Part shown: positions 57,077-64,000 of the stretch, in pieces
How the letters are laid out: every line of letters starts with the position of its first letter
Position numbering within the stretch: position 1 is the first letter of the stretch
Origin: Gallaecimonas kandeliae
GTDB lineage: Bacteria; Pseudomonadota; Gammaproteobacteria; Enterobacterales; Gallaecimonadaceae
Reading direction: 5' to 3'
DNA: 64,000 nucleotides
Assembly (NCBI RefSeq): GCF_030450055.1
Contig: NZ_CP118480.1
Location: forward strand, 1,143,415-1,207,414
Translations under genes and position numbers: made by a program
Notes under the pieces: model-generated
The model's input: only the letters and a program-made list of their open reading frames with translations
Databases searched by the model: none
Told to the model about the DNA's origin: nothing

Positions 57077-57900
57077 GCCTGATGGACGACTACTTCGCCT
57101 CTCTGCTGGCCGATCCTGCCGCCCAGCCGGCCCCCGCACCGGCAGCACCTCAGCCGGCTGTGCCCAAAACGGCGGCGCCTCGACCCCTGGCCGAGCGGCC
57201 GGCCCCGGCCAGCGACGACAAAGACAGCCTCAACAAGCTACTGGCCCAGGTCAGGGCTGCCCAGCAGGAACAGCTGGAACAAAAAGTCGAAGCCAAGGTG
57301 GAAGCGCCGGGGGCGCCCCAGCCTGTCGCACCGCCGCCGGCGCCCAAGGCGCCGGTCGCCGAACCCAAGGTCGAAGCCCAGGCCCAGGTGGCTGCCGAGC
57401 CGGCCCCGGTGGAAGTGCCCCCCAGTCCCGAGCGGGAGGGCAGCTTCCAGGTGCTGCTGTTCGACGTGGCGGGGCTTGAGTTGGCGGTGCCCCTGGATAA
57501 ACTGGGCGGCATCCACCAGGTTGGGGAAGTGAGCCCGCTCTTTGGCAAGCCGGCCTGGTTCAAGGGCCTGATGTTGCACCGCGAGCAGAAGATGCGGGTG
57601 GTGGACACGGCACTTTGGGTAATGCCGGATAAAATAAAGCATCAAGAAAGCAACGAAGATTACCGATATCTGGTGATGTTGCAGGACAGCCCCTGGGGCC
57701 TGGCCTGCAACAGCCTGGTGCGTACCGAGCGCCTGGACAGCGAGCAGGTTCGCTGGCGCCAGGGCGGCAGCAAACGCCCCTGGCTGGCGGGCATGGTCAA
57801 GGAGCGGATGTGTGCGCTGCTGGACGTGGATGCCCTCCTGGCCATGCTCGACAAGGGCCTGGGTGGTCTGGATCTGGAAGAGAGTAAGGATAAGAGATGA
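57073..57900 (+). CDS. parP: ParP, CheW-like chemotaxis array localisation protein
   Basis: ParP links ParC to CheA and receptors and keeps arrays at the pole. The 275-residue product has a short conserved N-terminal piece (MSLMDDYFASLLADP), a long Ala/Pro/Glu-rich linker, and a C-terminal CheW-like domain (residues about 130-260; VLLFDVAGLELAVPLDKL). ATG 57073 follows GGAGG and overlaps the parC stop. It overlaps cheW by four bases. Confidence 0.9.
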   Translation: MSLMDDYFASLLADPAAQPAPAPAAPQPAVPKTAAPRPLAERPAPASDDKDSLNKLLAQVRAAQQEQLEQKVEAKVEAPGAPQPVAPPPAPKAPVAEPKVEAQAQVAAEPAPVEVPPSPEREGSFQVLLFDVAGLELAVPLDKLGGIHQVGEVSPLFGKPAWFKGLMLHREQKMRVVDTALWVMPDKIKHQESNEDYRYLVMLQDSPWGLACNSLVRTERLDSEQVRWRQGGSKRPWLAGMVKERMCALLDVDALLAMLDKGLGGLDLEESKDKR

Positions 57901-58388
57901 GCAACAAGCAACAGCTTTCCAAAGTGGCGGAAGCCAATGATCAAGTCCTGCAGTGGGTGACCTTCCAGCTGGATAACGAAACCTACGGCATCAACGTGAT
58001 GCAGGTGCAGGAAGTGCTGCGCTACTCCGACATAGCCCCAGTGCCCGGGGCCCCGGACTATGTGCTCGGCATCATCAACCTGCGCGGCAACGTGGTCACC
58101 GTCATCGACACCCGCGCCCGCTTCGGGCTGCCGCCGGCCGAAGTCAGCGACCAGTCCCGCATCGTCATCATCGAAGCGGACAAGGAAGTGATCGGCATAC
58201 TGGTGGACGCCGTGGCCGAGGTGGTCTACCTCAAGCGCTCCGACATCGAAGTGGCCCCCAACGTCGGCACCGAGGAGAGCGCCAAGTTCATCCAAGGCGT
58301 CTCCAACCGCGAGGGCGAACTCCTGATCCTGGTCGATCTCAACAAGATGCTGACCGACGAGGAATGGGAAGAGATCATGAGCCTCTGA
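57897..58388 (+). CDS. cheW: chemotaxis coupling protein CheW
   Basis: CheW couples receptors to CheA. The 163-residue single CheW domain has VTFQLDNETYGINVMQVQEV, PGAPDYVLGIINLRGNVVTV and GILVDAVAEVVYL. Length is typical. It starts within the parP stop and its own stop overlaps the next ATG by one base. Confidence 0.96.
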   Translation: MSNKQQLSKVAEANDQVLQWVTFQLDNETYGINVMQVQEVLRYSDIAPVPGAPDYVLGIINLRGNVVTVIDTRARFGLPPAEVSDQSRIVIIEADKEVIGILVDAVAEVVYLKRSDIEVAPNVGTEESAKFIQGVSNREGELLILVDLNKMLTDEEWEEIMSL

Positions 58389-58765
58389 TGGGGTTGATGA
58401 ACCTTTTGCAGCTGATTCTGCTGCTCCTGCTGGTGGCCGTGGTGGCGCTGATGTACCGCCGCCAGAACCAGTTGGCCAAGCGCCTGGAGGATGCCGAGCG
58501 GGAACTGGCCGAGCGGGGTCAGTTGCTGCACGAAGTGCATTCAGGTGCTCTTGGCATGGGCCAGCGGCTGCTGGCCCTGGCCGCCGACGTCGAGCACCTC
58601 CAAGGTGCCCAGGACGAGCTCAAGAGCATAGATCCCGAAGGCAAGCTCTACAGCCGCGCCGCCAAGATGGTGGCCCTTGGGGCTGACGTCGAGGAGCTGA
58701 TGCGCGAATGTGAGCTGCCAAGGGCCGAGGCCGAACTGCTCTACAATCTCCATAAACGCGCCTGA
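58388..58765 (+). CDS. DUF2802 family membrane protein
   Basis: The 125-residue product has one N-terminal membrane segment (LLQLILLLLLVAVVALMY), a coiled-coil stretch (KRLEDAERELAERGQLLHEV) and a C-terminal helix-turn-helix-like piece (AKMVALGADVEELMRECELP). Such DUF2802 proteins follow cheW in Vibrio and Pseudomonas. The function is not known. It is the last gene of the che operon and is followed by a strong terminator. Confidence 0.82.
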   Translation: MGLMNLLQLILLLLLVAVVALMYRRQNQLAKRLEDAERELAERGQLLHEVHSGALGMGQRLLALAADVEHLQGAQDELKSIDPEGKLYSRAAKMVALGADVEELMRECELPRAEAELLYNLHKRA

Positions 58766-58779
58766 GGGCGCGTTTTTCT
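58754..58779. terminator. terminator between the che operon and the reverse flhB-like gene
   Basis: AAACGCGCC (58754-58762) pairs with GGCGCGTTT (58767-58775) around TGAG, followed by TTCTT. It includes the DUF2802 stop codon and may also stop the converging unit. Confidence 0.88.
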
Positions 58780-59078
58780 TAGGCCTTGGCGCTGATCCCG
58801 CCTTGCGGCGTGCGCCAATAATCCGGCTCCTTGCCCATCAGCAGCCAGGCGTAGGCGATGAGCTCCGCCACTATCTGGTAGAGCTCGGGGGGTATCTCTT
58901 CGCCGGCCTCCAGCCGGGCCAGGCTTTGCAGCAGCCCCTCGTCCTCGTGGACCAAGAGCCCCTTTTCGCGGGCCTGGGCCACCAGTCGCCTGGCTTCTTC
59001 ACCGCTCAGCTTGAAGTCCAGCTTCGGTGGGCTGGAGCCGTCGTAGGAAAGGCCGAGGGCCTGGTCCTTGTTTGCCAT
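58779..59078 (-). CDS. stand-alone FlhB C-domain paralogue (FlhX-like)
   Basis: The 99-residue product matches the cytoplasmic domain of FlhB just after its cleavage site (ALGLSYDG near residue 7; VHEDEGLLQSLARLEAGEEI; ELYQIVAELIAYAWLL) but has no membrane part and no NPTH motif. Similar free-standing proteins (FlhX in Helicobacter) can replace the cleaved FlhB piece. ATG 59078 follows AAGGAG. It is ten bases downstream of the FliK-like gene, so the two form a small operon. Confidence 0.88.
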   Translation of the reverse strand: MANKDQALGLSYDGSSPPKLDFKLSGEEARRLVAQAREKGLLVHEDEGLLQSLARLEAGEEIPPELYQIVAELIAYAWLLMGKEPDYWRTPQGGISAKA

Positions 59079-59088
59079 CAAGACTCCT

Positions 59089-59853
59089 TCAAACCAGTTC
59101 GTTGATGCCGCCCACCGGCGGCATCAAGCGCTTGGGCACCTTGCCTTGAAAGCTGTGCAGCGCAGGGGTGAGGTTGAGGTCGGCCAGGCGCCTGGCAAGG
59201 CGCGGCAAGGTCTCGTCCACCCTGGCCTTGAGGGCCGGGCTGTCTGCGTAGAAACGCAGCTGCTGGACGCCGGCCTTGACCAGCAGCCGCCCGAGGCCGG
59301 GTATGGGAAAGAGCAGCGTCAGTACCGGCTCTTCCTCGGCCTTGCCGCCGGCGGGCCGCTTTTTTTTCGGCCAGGCCAGCTCCAGCCAGTCGCTGGCCCA
59401 GGGCAGGGGCAGGGCCCAGAAGAGGTTGTCCTGGCTCGATTGCACCTGGGCCTGCTCCAGGCGGCCAAGGCCCTGGTTGAGCAGGGCCTTGGCGTCGTCT
59501 GAGAGCAGGCTCAGCCATTTTTGCAGCGCCGGGGGCAGGGGGCTGCCGGCATTGGCCAGGCGCGCCGCCAGGGCTCCCAGCAGCCATTGCCGTACCGCCG
59601 GGCTTTTGCCCTCGGCCGGCAGCAGCAGGCTGGTCAGCAGCTGCGGCAGCTTCTCCAGGGCCAGCTCCGGCAACAGCTTGGCGAGGGCCGCCCCGTCCGG
59701 GCTTGGCAGTGTCAGGCCTATGGCCAGCCTGGCTCCTTCGGCAGAGAGTGGGGCTTGGGCCGCCAAGGGGAGGGTCAGCCTGGGCTGGCCTGTGGCCTTG
59801 GCGCTCTCCGAGGGAGCGGCCGGAGGCGGCGTCGTGGGGGGGGCTATCTTCAA
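59089..59853 (-). CDS. FliK-like protein (hook-length control C-domain type)
   Basis: The 254-residue product is Leu/Ala/Pro-rich with a disordered N-terminus (MKIAPPTTPPPAAPSES) and a C-terminal part (about 170-240) similar in pattern to the FliK hook-length control domain (LLVKAGVQQLRFYADSPALK). It has no long ruler. The gene pairs with the FlhB-C paralogue and is divergent from ccmA. A role in the export switch is inferred from this pairing only. Confidence 0.7.
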   Translation of the reverse strand: MKIAPPTTPPPAAPSESAKATGQPRLTLPLAAQAPLSAEGARLAIGLTLPSPDGAALAKLLPELALEKLPQLLTSLLLPAEGKSPAVRQWLLGALAARLANAGSPLPPALQKWLSLLSDDAKALLNQGLGRLEQAQVQSSQDNLFWALPLPWASDWLELAWPKKKRPAGGKAEEEPVLTLLFPIPGLGRLLVKAGVQQLRFYADSPALKARVDETLPRLARRLADLNLTPALHSFQGKVPKRLMPPVGGINELV

Positions 59854-59926
59854 TGCTGGTCCTCGGCTAGCCAGTCTTGAGCATTATGGTATCATCCTAA
59901 GAACCTTATCAGTCAGGCCATCATGG

Positions 59927-60547
59927 ATGACCTATCCCCTTCTTGCTGCTGACAATTTATGTTGCATCCGAGAGGAGCGCTGCCTGTTCGAAGGCCTGAG
60001 TTTCTCCTTGGAGCCAGGCCAGCTGGTGCAGTTGGAAGGGCGCAACGGCGCCGGCAAAAGCAGCCTGCTGGCGCTTCTGGCGGGCCTCGCCAGGCCTGAT
60101 GCCGGCCAGGTGTACTACCTGGGCCAGCCCATAGAGGCGGTGCGCCAGGCTTATCATCAGGATCTGCTGTTCATCGGCCACCAGGGCGGCATCAACCCTG
60201 TGCTGAGCCCCCTCGAAAACCTTGCCTTCTACGCCAAGGTGCTGCCGGCCCATCCGGTGGACCCCTGGGAGCTGCTGGACAGGGTAGGGCTCTTCGGCTT
60301 CGAAGAGCAGCCCGTGGGCCAGCTCTCCGCCGGCCAGCAGCGGCGGGTGGCCTTGGCCCGGCTCTGGCAGAGCAAGGCCAGGCTCTGGTTGCTGGACGAA
60401 CCCATGACGGCGGTGGACAAGAAGGGTGTCCAGGCCCTGGAAGCGCAACTTGAGGCCCATTGCCAGGGCGGCGGCGCCGTCATCTTCACCACCCACCAGC
60501 CCCTGGGGCTCTCGTTGAGCCACTGCCTTAAGCTGGAGGCGGCGTGA
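59927..60547 (+). CDS. ccmA: heme exporter ATP-binding protein CcmA
   Basis: CcmA is the ATPase of the CcmAB(CD) transporter that frees holo-CcmE in cytochrome c maturation (system I). The 206-residue product has Walker A GRNGAGKSSLLAL, the ABC signature LSAGQQRRVALARL and Walker B LWLLDEPMTAVD. ATG 59927 (MTYPLLAADNL) is chosen; the frame is open further upstream only as a shadow of the reverse gene. It overlaps ccmB by four bases. Confidence 0.95.
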   Translation: MTYPLLAADNLCCIREERCLFEGLSFSLEPGQLVQLEGRNGAGKSSLLALLAGLARPDAGQVYYLGQPIEAVRQAYHQDLLFIGHQGGINPVLSPLENLAFYAKVLPAHPVDPWELLDRVGLFGFEEQPVGQLSAGQQRRVALARLWQSKARLWLLDEPMTAVDKKGVQALEAQLEAHCQGGGAVIFTTHQPLGLSLSHCLKLEAA

Positions 60548-61212
60548 GGACGGCTTTTACCAGCATCCTCAAGCGCGACCTGCAGGTCGCTTTTCGCCGC
60601 CGGGCCGAGGTGCTCAATCCCCTTGTTTTCTACCTGCTGGTCATCACCCTCTTTCCCCTGGGCCTGGGGCCAGAGCCGCAGCTGCTGGCCCGCCTGGCGC
60701 CCGGCATCCTCTGGGTGGCGGTGTTGCTGTCGGCGCTGCTGTCCTTCGAGCGGCTGTTCAAGGACGATCTGGCGGACGGCTCCCTGCCGCAGTTGATGCT
60801 GTTGCCGCTACCCCTGCCGCTGGTGGCGTTGGCCAAGGTCTGTGCCCACTGGCTGTTGACGGCCTTGCCGCTGCTGGTGCTGTCGCCCCTGGCGGCGGTG
60901 CTGCTGCACCTGGACGGGGCCGGCTGGTGGGCGCTGCTGCTGACGTTGCTGCTGGGCAGCCCGGCCCTGAGCCTGGTGGGGGCCGTGGGCGTGGCCCTGA
61001 CGGTGGGGCTAAAAAGGGGCGGTATCCTTTTGAGTTTGCTGGTATTACCCCTGTATATTCCCATATTGATATTCGCGGTCGGCGCCATGGAGGCGGCCGG
61101 CCTTGGCCTTGGCTACCAAGGGCAGCTGGCGCTGCTGGGCGCCATCAGCATGGCGGCTTTGACCCTCTGTCCCTTTGCCATAGCGGCGGCGCTGCGGGTC
61201 AGCCTGGATTGA
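60544..61212 (+). CDS. ccmB: heme exporter membrane protein CcmB
   Basis: CcmB is the membrane partner of CcmA. The 222-residue product has about six hydrophobic segments and family motifs (AFRRRAEVLNPLVFYLLVIT; LSALLSFERLFKDDLADGSL; GGILLSLLVLPLYIPILIFA). It starts with GTG in a GTGA overlap with ccmA. ccmC follows after 13 bases. Confidence 0.95.
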   Translation: MRTAFTSILKRDLQVAFRRRAEVLNPLVFYLLVITLFPLGLGPEPQLLARLAPGILWVAVLLSALLSFERLFKDDLADGSLPQLMLLPLPLPLVALAKVCAHWLLTALPLLVLSPLAAVLLHLDGAGWWALLLTLLLGSPALSLVGAVGVALTVGLKRGGILLSLLVLPLYIPILIFAVGAMEAAGLGLGYQGQLALLGAISMAALTLCPFAIAAALRVSLD

Positions 61213-61225
61213 AGGAGTAGGGAGC

Positions 61226-61969
61226 ATGTGGAGCTGGTTACACCCTTACGCCAAGCCGGAAAAGGCCTACGGGCTCTGCCGGCGCCTGCAGCCCTGGCTG
61301 TTGTGGCCGGCCCTGGCGCTGCTGGTGCTGGGGTCGGTTTGGGGCCTTGCCTTCGTCCCCCCCGATTACCAGCAGGGGGACAGCTTTCGCATCATCTACC
61401 TCCATGTGCCCACCGCCATGCTGGGCATGGGGGGCTACCTGGCCATGGCCATAGCGGCCCTGGTGGGGCTGGTCTGGCAACAGCGCCTGGCCGAGCTGGC
61501 CATACAGGCGGTAGCGCCTGTGGGGGCCGTCTTCACCTTCCTGTCGCTCTTCACCGGCGCCGTCTGGGGCAAACCCACCTGGGGTACCTGGTGGGAATGG
61601 GACGCACGCCTGACGTCCCAGTTGATCCTCTTGTTCCTCTACCTGGGGGTGATGGCCCTCTATGGCGCCATCAGCGACAAGCGCACCGCCGGCCGCGCCG
61701 CCGGCCTGCTGGCCCTGGTGGGGGTAGTCAACCTGCCCATCATCCATTACTCGGTGCAGTGGTGGAACACCCTGCACCAGGGCTCTACCATCAGCCGCCT
61801 GGACCCGACCATAGATCCCAGCATGATCTGGCCGCTGCTGGTCAACCTGGCCGGCTTTGCCCTGCTGCTGGGGGCATTGTCCCTCAAGCGCATGGCCACC
61901 CTGCTCCTGGCCCAGGAGTCGCGGCGGCCCTGGGTCATCAAGATGCTGGAGGCCAGGCATGTACTTTAA
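61226..61969 (+). CDS. ccmC: heme delivery protein CcmC
   Basis: CcmC holds heme in the periplasmic membrane face and loads it onto CcmE. The 247-residue product has six membrane segments and the tryptophan-rich WWD motif WGTWWEWDARLTS, with histidines flanking it (YLHVPTAMLGM; IIHYSVQWWNTLH). AAGGAG precedes the ATG. It overlaps ccmD by 11 bases. Confidence 0.96.
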   Translation: MWSWLHPYAKPEKAYGLCRRLQPWLLWPALALLVLGSVWGLAFVPPDYQQGDSFRIIYLHVPTAMLGMGGYLAMAIAALVGLVWQQRLAELAIQAVAPVGAVFTFLSLFTGAVWGKPTWGTWWEWDARLTSQLILLFLYLGVMALYGAISDKRTAGRAAGLLALVGVVNLPIIHYSVQWWNTLHQGSTISRLDPTIDPSMIWPLLVNLAGFALLLGALSLKRMATLLLAQESRRPWVIKMLEARHVL

Positions 61970-62177
61970 GGATTGGCACGCTTTCCTGGCCATGGGCGGC
62001 CACGGTGTCTACGTTTGGCTGGCCTACGGTGTCTCTTTGCTGAGCCTGTTGGGTCTGGTCTGGTACCTGTGGCGGGCCGAAAAATCCTTCTGGCAGAGCC
62101 TGGACAAGCGCGAAGCCAGGGCAAGGCGCCGGGCCCAGCGCAGCATGGAGGAGGTCATCGATGAACCCGCGTCGTAA
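61959..62177 (+). CDS. ccmD: heme exporter protein CcmD
   Basis: CcmD is a small membrane protein that stabilises CcmC-CcmE. The 72-residue product starts [20 protein letters not shown], has one membrane segment and an Arg-rich cytoplasmic tail, all typical. It overlaps ccmC by 11 bases and ccmE by 17. Confidence 0.93.
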   Translation: MYFKDWHAFLAMGGHGVYVWLAYGVSLLSLLGLVWYLWRAEKSFWQSLDKREARARRRAQRSMEEVIDEPAS

Positions 62178-62622
62178 GGCCAGGCTGGCGATAGTGCTGG
62201 CCATAGGGCTGGGGCTCAGCGCCACTGTCGGCCTGGTGCTCTACGCCCTTGGCCAGAACATCGATCTCTTCTACACCCCGGTGGAGATGCACCACGGCAA
62301 GGATGGCGTGTTACCCCAGGCCGGCCAGCGGCTGCGTATCGGCGGCCTGGTGGTGCCCGGCACTGTGACGCGTGACGCCAAAAGCCTGGCGGTGAGCTTC
62401 GATCTTACCGACAACAGCGGCGAGCGGGTCAGGGTCAGCTATGTGGGGATATTGCCGGATCTCTTCCGGGAGGGGCAGGGCATAGTGGCCCAGGGCCGCC
62501 TCCAGGCCGACGGCACTGTCCAGGCATCCGAAGTGCTGGCCAAGCACGACGAGAAATACATGCCGCCCGAAGTGGCGGGTGCCGCCAAGGCCCAGCATGA
62601 GCGAGGCGTCAATGGTTCCTGA
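62161..62622 (+). CDS. ccmE: heme chaperone CcmE
   Basis: CcmE binds heme covalently in the periplasm and carries it to CcmF. The 153-residue product has an N-terminal signal anchor and a beta-barrel domain ending with the heme-binding His129 and Tyr133 in [12 protein letters not shown]. Length is typical. It overlaps ccmD and ccmF. Confidence 0.96.
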   Translation: MNPRRKARLAIVLAIGLGLSATVGLVLYALGQNIDLFYTPVEMHHGKDGVLPQAGQRLRIGGLVVPGTVTRDAKSLAVSFDLTDNSGERVRVSYVGILPDLFREGQGIVAQGRLQADGTVQASEVLAKHDEKYMPPEVAGAAKAQHERGVNGS

Positions 62623-64000
62623 GCTGGGGCATTTCGCCCTTATCGTCGCCTTCTTCCTGGCGCTGCAGGCTTCCTTCTATCCCCTCTGGGGCGCCCACAG
62701 GGGTGATGAGCGGCTGATGGCCCTGGCCAGGCCCCTGGCCTTCGGCCAGCTGCTGTTCGTGGCCCTCAGCTTCGGGGCCCTGGTCCATGCCTTCGTGGTC
62801 AACGATTTCAGCCTGGTCTATGTGGCGGCCCACTCCAACAGTAAGCTGCCCCTGCCTTACCGTATCAGCGCCACCTGGGGGGCCCATGAAGGCTCCTTGC
62901 TGCTCTGGGTGTTGATCCTGACCGGCTGGGGCGCGGCCGTGGCGCTCTTTTCCCGGGCCCTGCCGCAACCGGCAGTGGCCAGGGTGCTGGCGGTGATGGG
63001 CATGATAGGGGCCGGCTTCCTGGCCTTCATCCTCTTCACCTCCAATCCTTTCGAGCTGGGCTTGCCCTATTACCCGGTGGACGGCGCCGACCTCAATCCG
63101 CTGCTGCAGGACCCTGGCCTGGTGGTGCATCCGCCCATGCTCTACATGGGCTATGTGGGCTTCTCGGTGGCCTTCGCCTTTGCCATAGCGGCGCTGCTCT
63201 CCGGCAAGCTGGATACGGCCTGGGCCCGCTGGTCAAGGCCCTGGACGGCGGCGGCCTGGCTGTTCCTGACCATCGGCATCACCCTCGGCTCCTGGTGGGC
63301 CTACTACGAGCTCGGTTGGGGTGGCTGGTGGTTCTGGGATCCGGTGGAAAACGCCTCCTTCATGCCCTGGCTGGCCGGTACCGCCTTGATGCACTCCCTG
63401 GCGGTGAGCGAGAAGCGCGGCGTCTTCAAGGCCTGGACAGTGCTGCTGGCCATTGCGGCCTTTTCCCTCAGCCTGCTGGGTACCTTCCTGGTGCGCTCCG
63501 GTGTCCTGGTGTCTGTCCATGCCTTCGCCTCGGATCCGGCTCGCGGCCTCTTCATCCTGGCCTTCCTGGTGCTGGTCATCGGCGGCAGCCTGGGCCTTTA
63601 TGCCTTGCGGGCCGGCCGGGTGAAGAGCCAGGGCAGCTTCGAACTTTTGAGCCGCGAGACCTTGCTGCTGGGCAATAACGTCTTCTTGACCACCGCCTGC
63701 CTGGTGGTGGTGCTGGGCACCCTGATGCCGCTGGTGCACCGGGAGCTGGGTCTGGGCGCCATCTCGGTGGGCGCCCCCTTCTTCAACAGCCTCTTCACCT
63801 GGCTCTTCGTGCCCTTCGCCTTCGCCATGGGGGCAGGTCCCCTGGCCAGGTGGAAGCGGGAGCCTGCAGCGGCCCTCTTGAAACGCTTGAGCCTGGCCTT
63901 TGCCCTCAGCCTGGTGCTGGGTGTCAGCCTGCCACTGCTGCTGGCGGACAAGGCCCAAGGCTACGCCATGCTGGGCCTGGCCTTGGCGGCCTTCATCCTC
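62612..64000 (+). CDS. ccmF: cytochrome c heme lyase subunit CcmF (partial, runs off the window)
   Basis: CcmF attaches heme to apocytochrome c. The visible 463 residues start [14 protein letters not shown] and include [11 protein letters not shown] and the WWD motif [15 protein letters not shown], with many membrane segments. ATG 62612 is chosen because the family starts with this sequence and GAGG lies upstream; an in-frame ATG at 62597 is possible. It overlaps ccmE by 11 bases. The frame is still open at base 64000. Confidence 0.95.
   Translation, partial: MVPELGHFALIVAFFLALQASFYPLWGAHRGDERLMALARPLAFGQLLFVALSFGALVHAFVVNDFSLVYVAAHSNSKLPLPYRISATWGAHEGSLLLWVLILTGWGAAVALFSRALPQPAVARVLAVMGMIGAGFLAFILFTSNPFELGLPYYPVDGADLNPLLQDPGLVVHPPMLYMGYVGFSVAFAFAIAALLSGKLDTAWARWSRPWTAAAWLFLTIGITLGSWWAYYELGWGGWWFWDPVENASFMPWLAGTALMHSLAVSEKRGVFKAWTVLLAIAAFSLSLLGTFLVRSGVLVSVHAFASDPARGLFILAFLVLVIGGSLGLYALRAGRVKSQGSFELLSRETLLLGNNVFLTTACLVVVLGTLMPLVHRELGLGAISVGAPFFNSLFTWLFVPFAFAMGAGPLARWKREPAAALLKRLSLAFALSLVLGVSLPLLLADKAQGYAMLGLALAAFIL

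Noticed and set aside
59885-59895. TATGGT or TATCAT as the -10 box of a ccm promoter
   Set aside because: No acceptable -35 box lies 16-18 bases upstream of either, and the region is short and divergent.
59276-59926. Extended CcmA start giving a 423-residue protein
   Set aside because: The extra part is antisense to the FliK-like gene and is Ser/Arg-rich shadow sequence; the ABC domain starts right after ATG 59927.

Overview
The window is one long, nearly gap-free polar-flagellum and chemotaxis region of a GC-rich gammaproteobacterium. Its gene order (flg - flagellins - fliDS - flrABC - fliE to flhB - flhA - flhFG - fliA - cheYZAB - parCP - cheW - ccm) is that of Vibrio, Shewanella, Aeromonas and Pseudomonas type polar flagellar systems. 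FlrA, FlhF and FlhG genes, sigma-54 promoters and a polar chemotaxis-array (ParC/ParP) module all fit one polar sheathless or sheathed flagellum. The short Shewanella-like flagellins (271-272 residues) and the Pseudomonas-like motCD pair suggest a marine or environmental relative of the Alteromonadales/Aeromonadales (for example Gallaecimonas-like). That assignment is inference, because no rRNA gene is present.

Layout. 1-9665: end of flgC, then flgDEFGHIJKL (hook, rod, L/P rings, hook-filament junction), with a terminator and a sigma-54 promoter splitting flgE from flgF. 9667-14223: two flagellin genes, one behind a sigma-54 promoter and one behind a sigma-28 promoter, then flaG, fliD, fliS and a fliT-like gene. 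14236-19759: a plus-strand flagellin-glycosylation set with two Maf-type transferases, a methyltransferase, a FemAB/GNAT-like protein and an unknown 86-residue protein. 19805-28073 (minus strand): a nine-gene pseudaminic acid operon (pseB, pseC, aldo/keto reductase, pseH, pseF, class III aminotransferase, pseG, formyltransferase-like, pseI) read from a sigma-54 promoter at 28111-28126. 28298-32177: flrA, then flrBC from a sigma-54 promoter. 32238-45107: fliEFGHIJ and fliKLMNOPQR-flhB (basal body, switch, export gate), each with a sigma-54 promoter. 45191-50229: flhA, flhF, flhG, fliA. 50284-58765: cheY, cheZ, cheA, cheB, motC, motD, parC, parP, cheW and a DUF2802 gene, from a sigma-28 promoter. 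58779-59853 (minus): a small FlhB C-domain paralogue and a FliK-like paralogue. 59927-64000: ccmABCDE and the start of ccmF (cytochrome c maturation), cut by the window edge.

How the parts work together. FlrA (sigma-54 activator) would switch on flrBC, and FlrC would then activate the sigma-54 promoters in front of flgF, flagellin 1, fliE, fliK, flhA and pseB. FliA (sigma-28) then serves flagellin 2 and the chemotaxis operon. The sugar operon makes CMP-pseudaminic acid or a derivative, which the Maf proteins put on the flagellins. Seven sigma-54 sites, each with exactly ten bases between the GG and GC dinucleotides, and two sigma-28 sites were read directly by eye.

Most interesting items: the extra genes and a low-GC insert inside the pseudaminic acid operon; the sigma-54 control of that operon; a tightly coupled 37-codon mini-ORF between fliP and fliQ beside a 19-base direct repeat; the triple [11 protein letters not shown] repeat replacing the P2 region of CheA; a cysteine in one flagellin; and a paralogous FlhB-C/FliK-like pair on the opposite strand. 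No tRNA, rRNA, CRISPR, insertion sequence or prophage was seen, and no gene-free stretch exceeds 300 bases.
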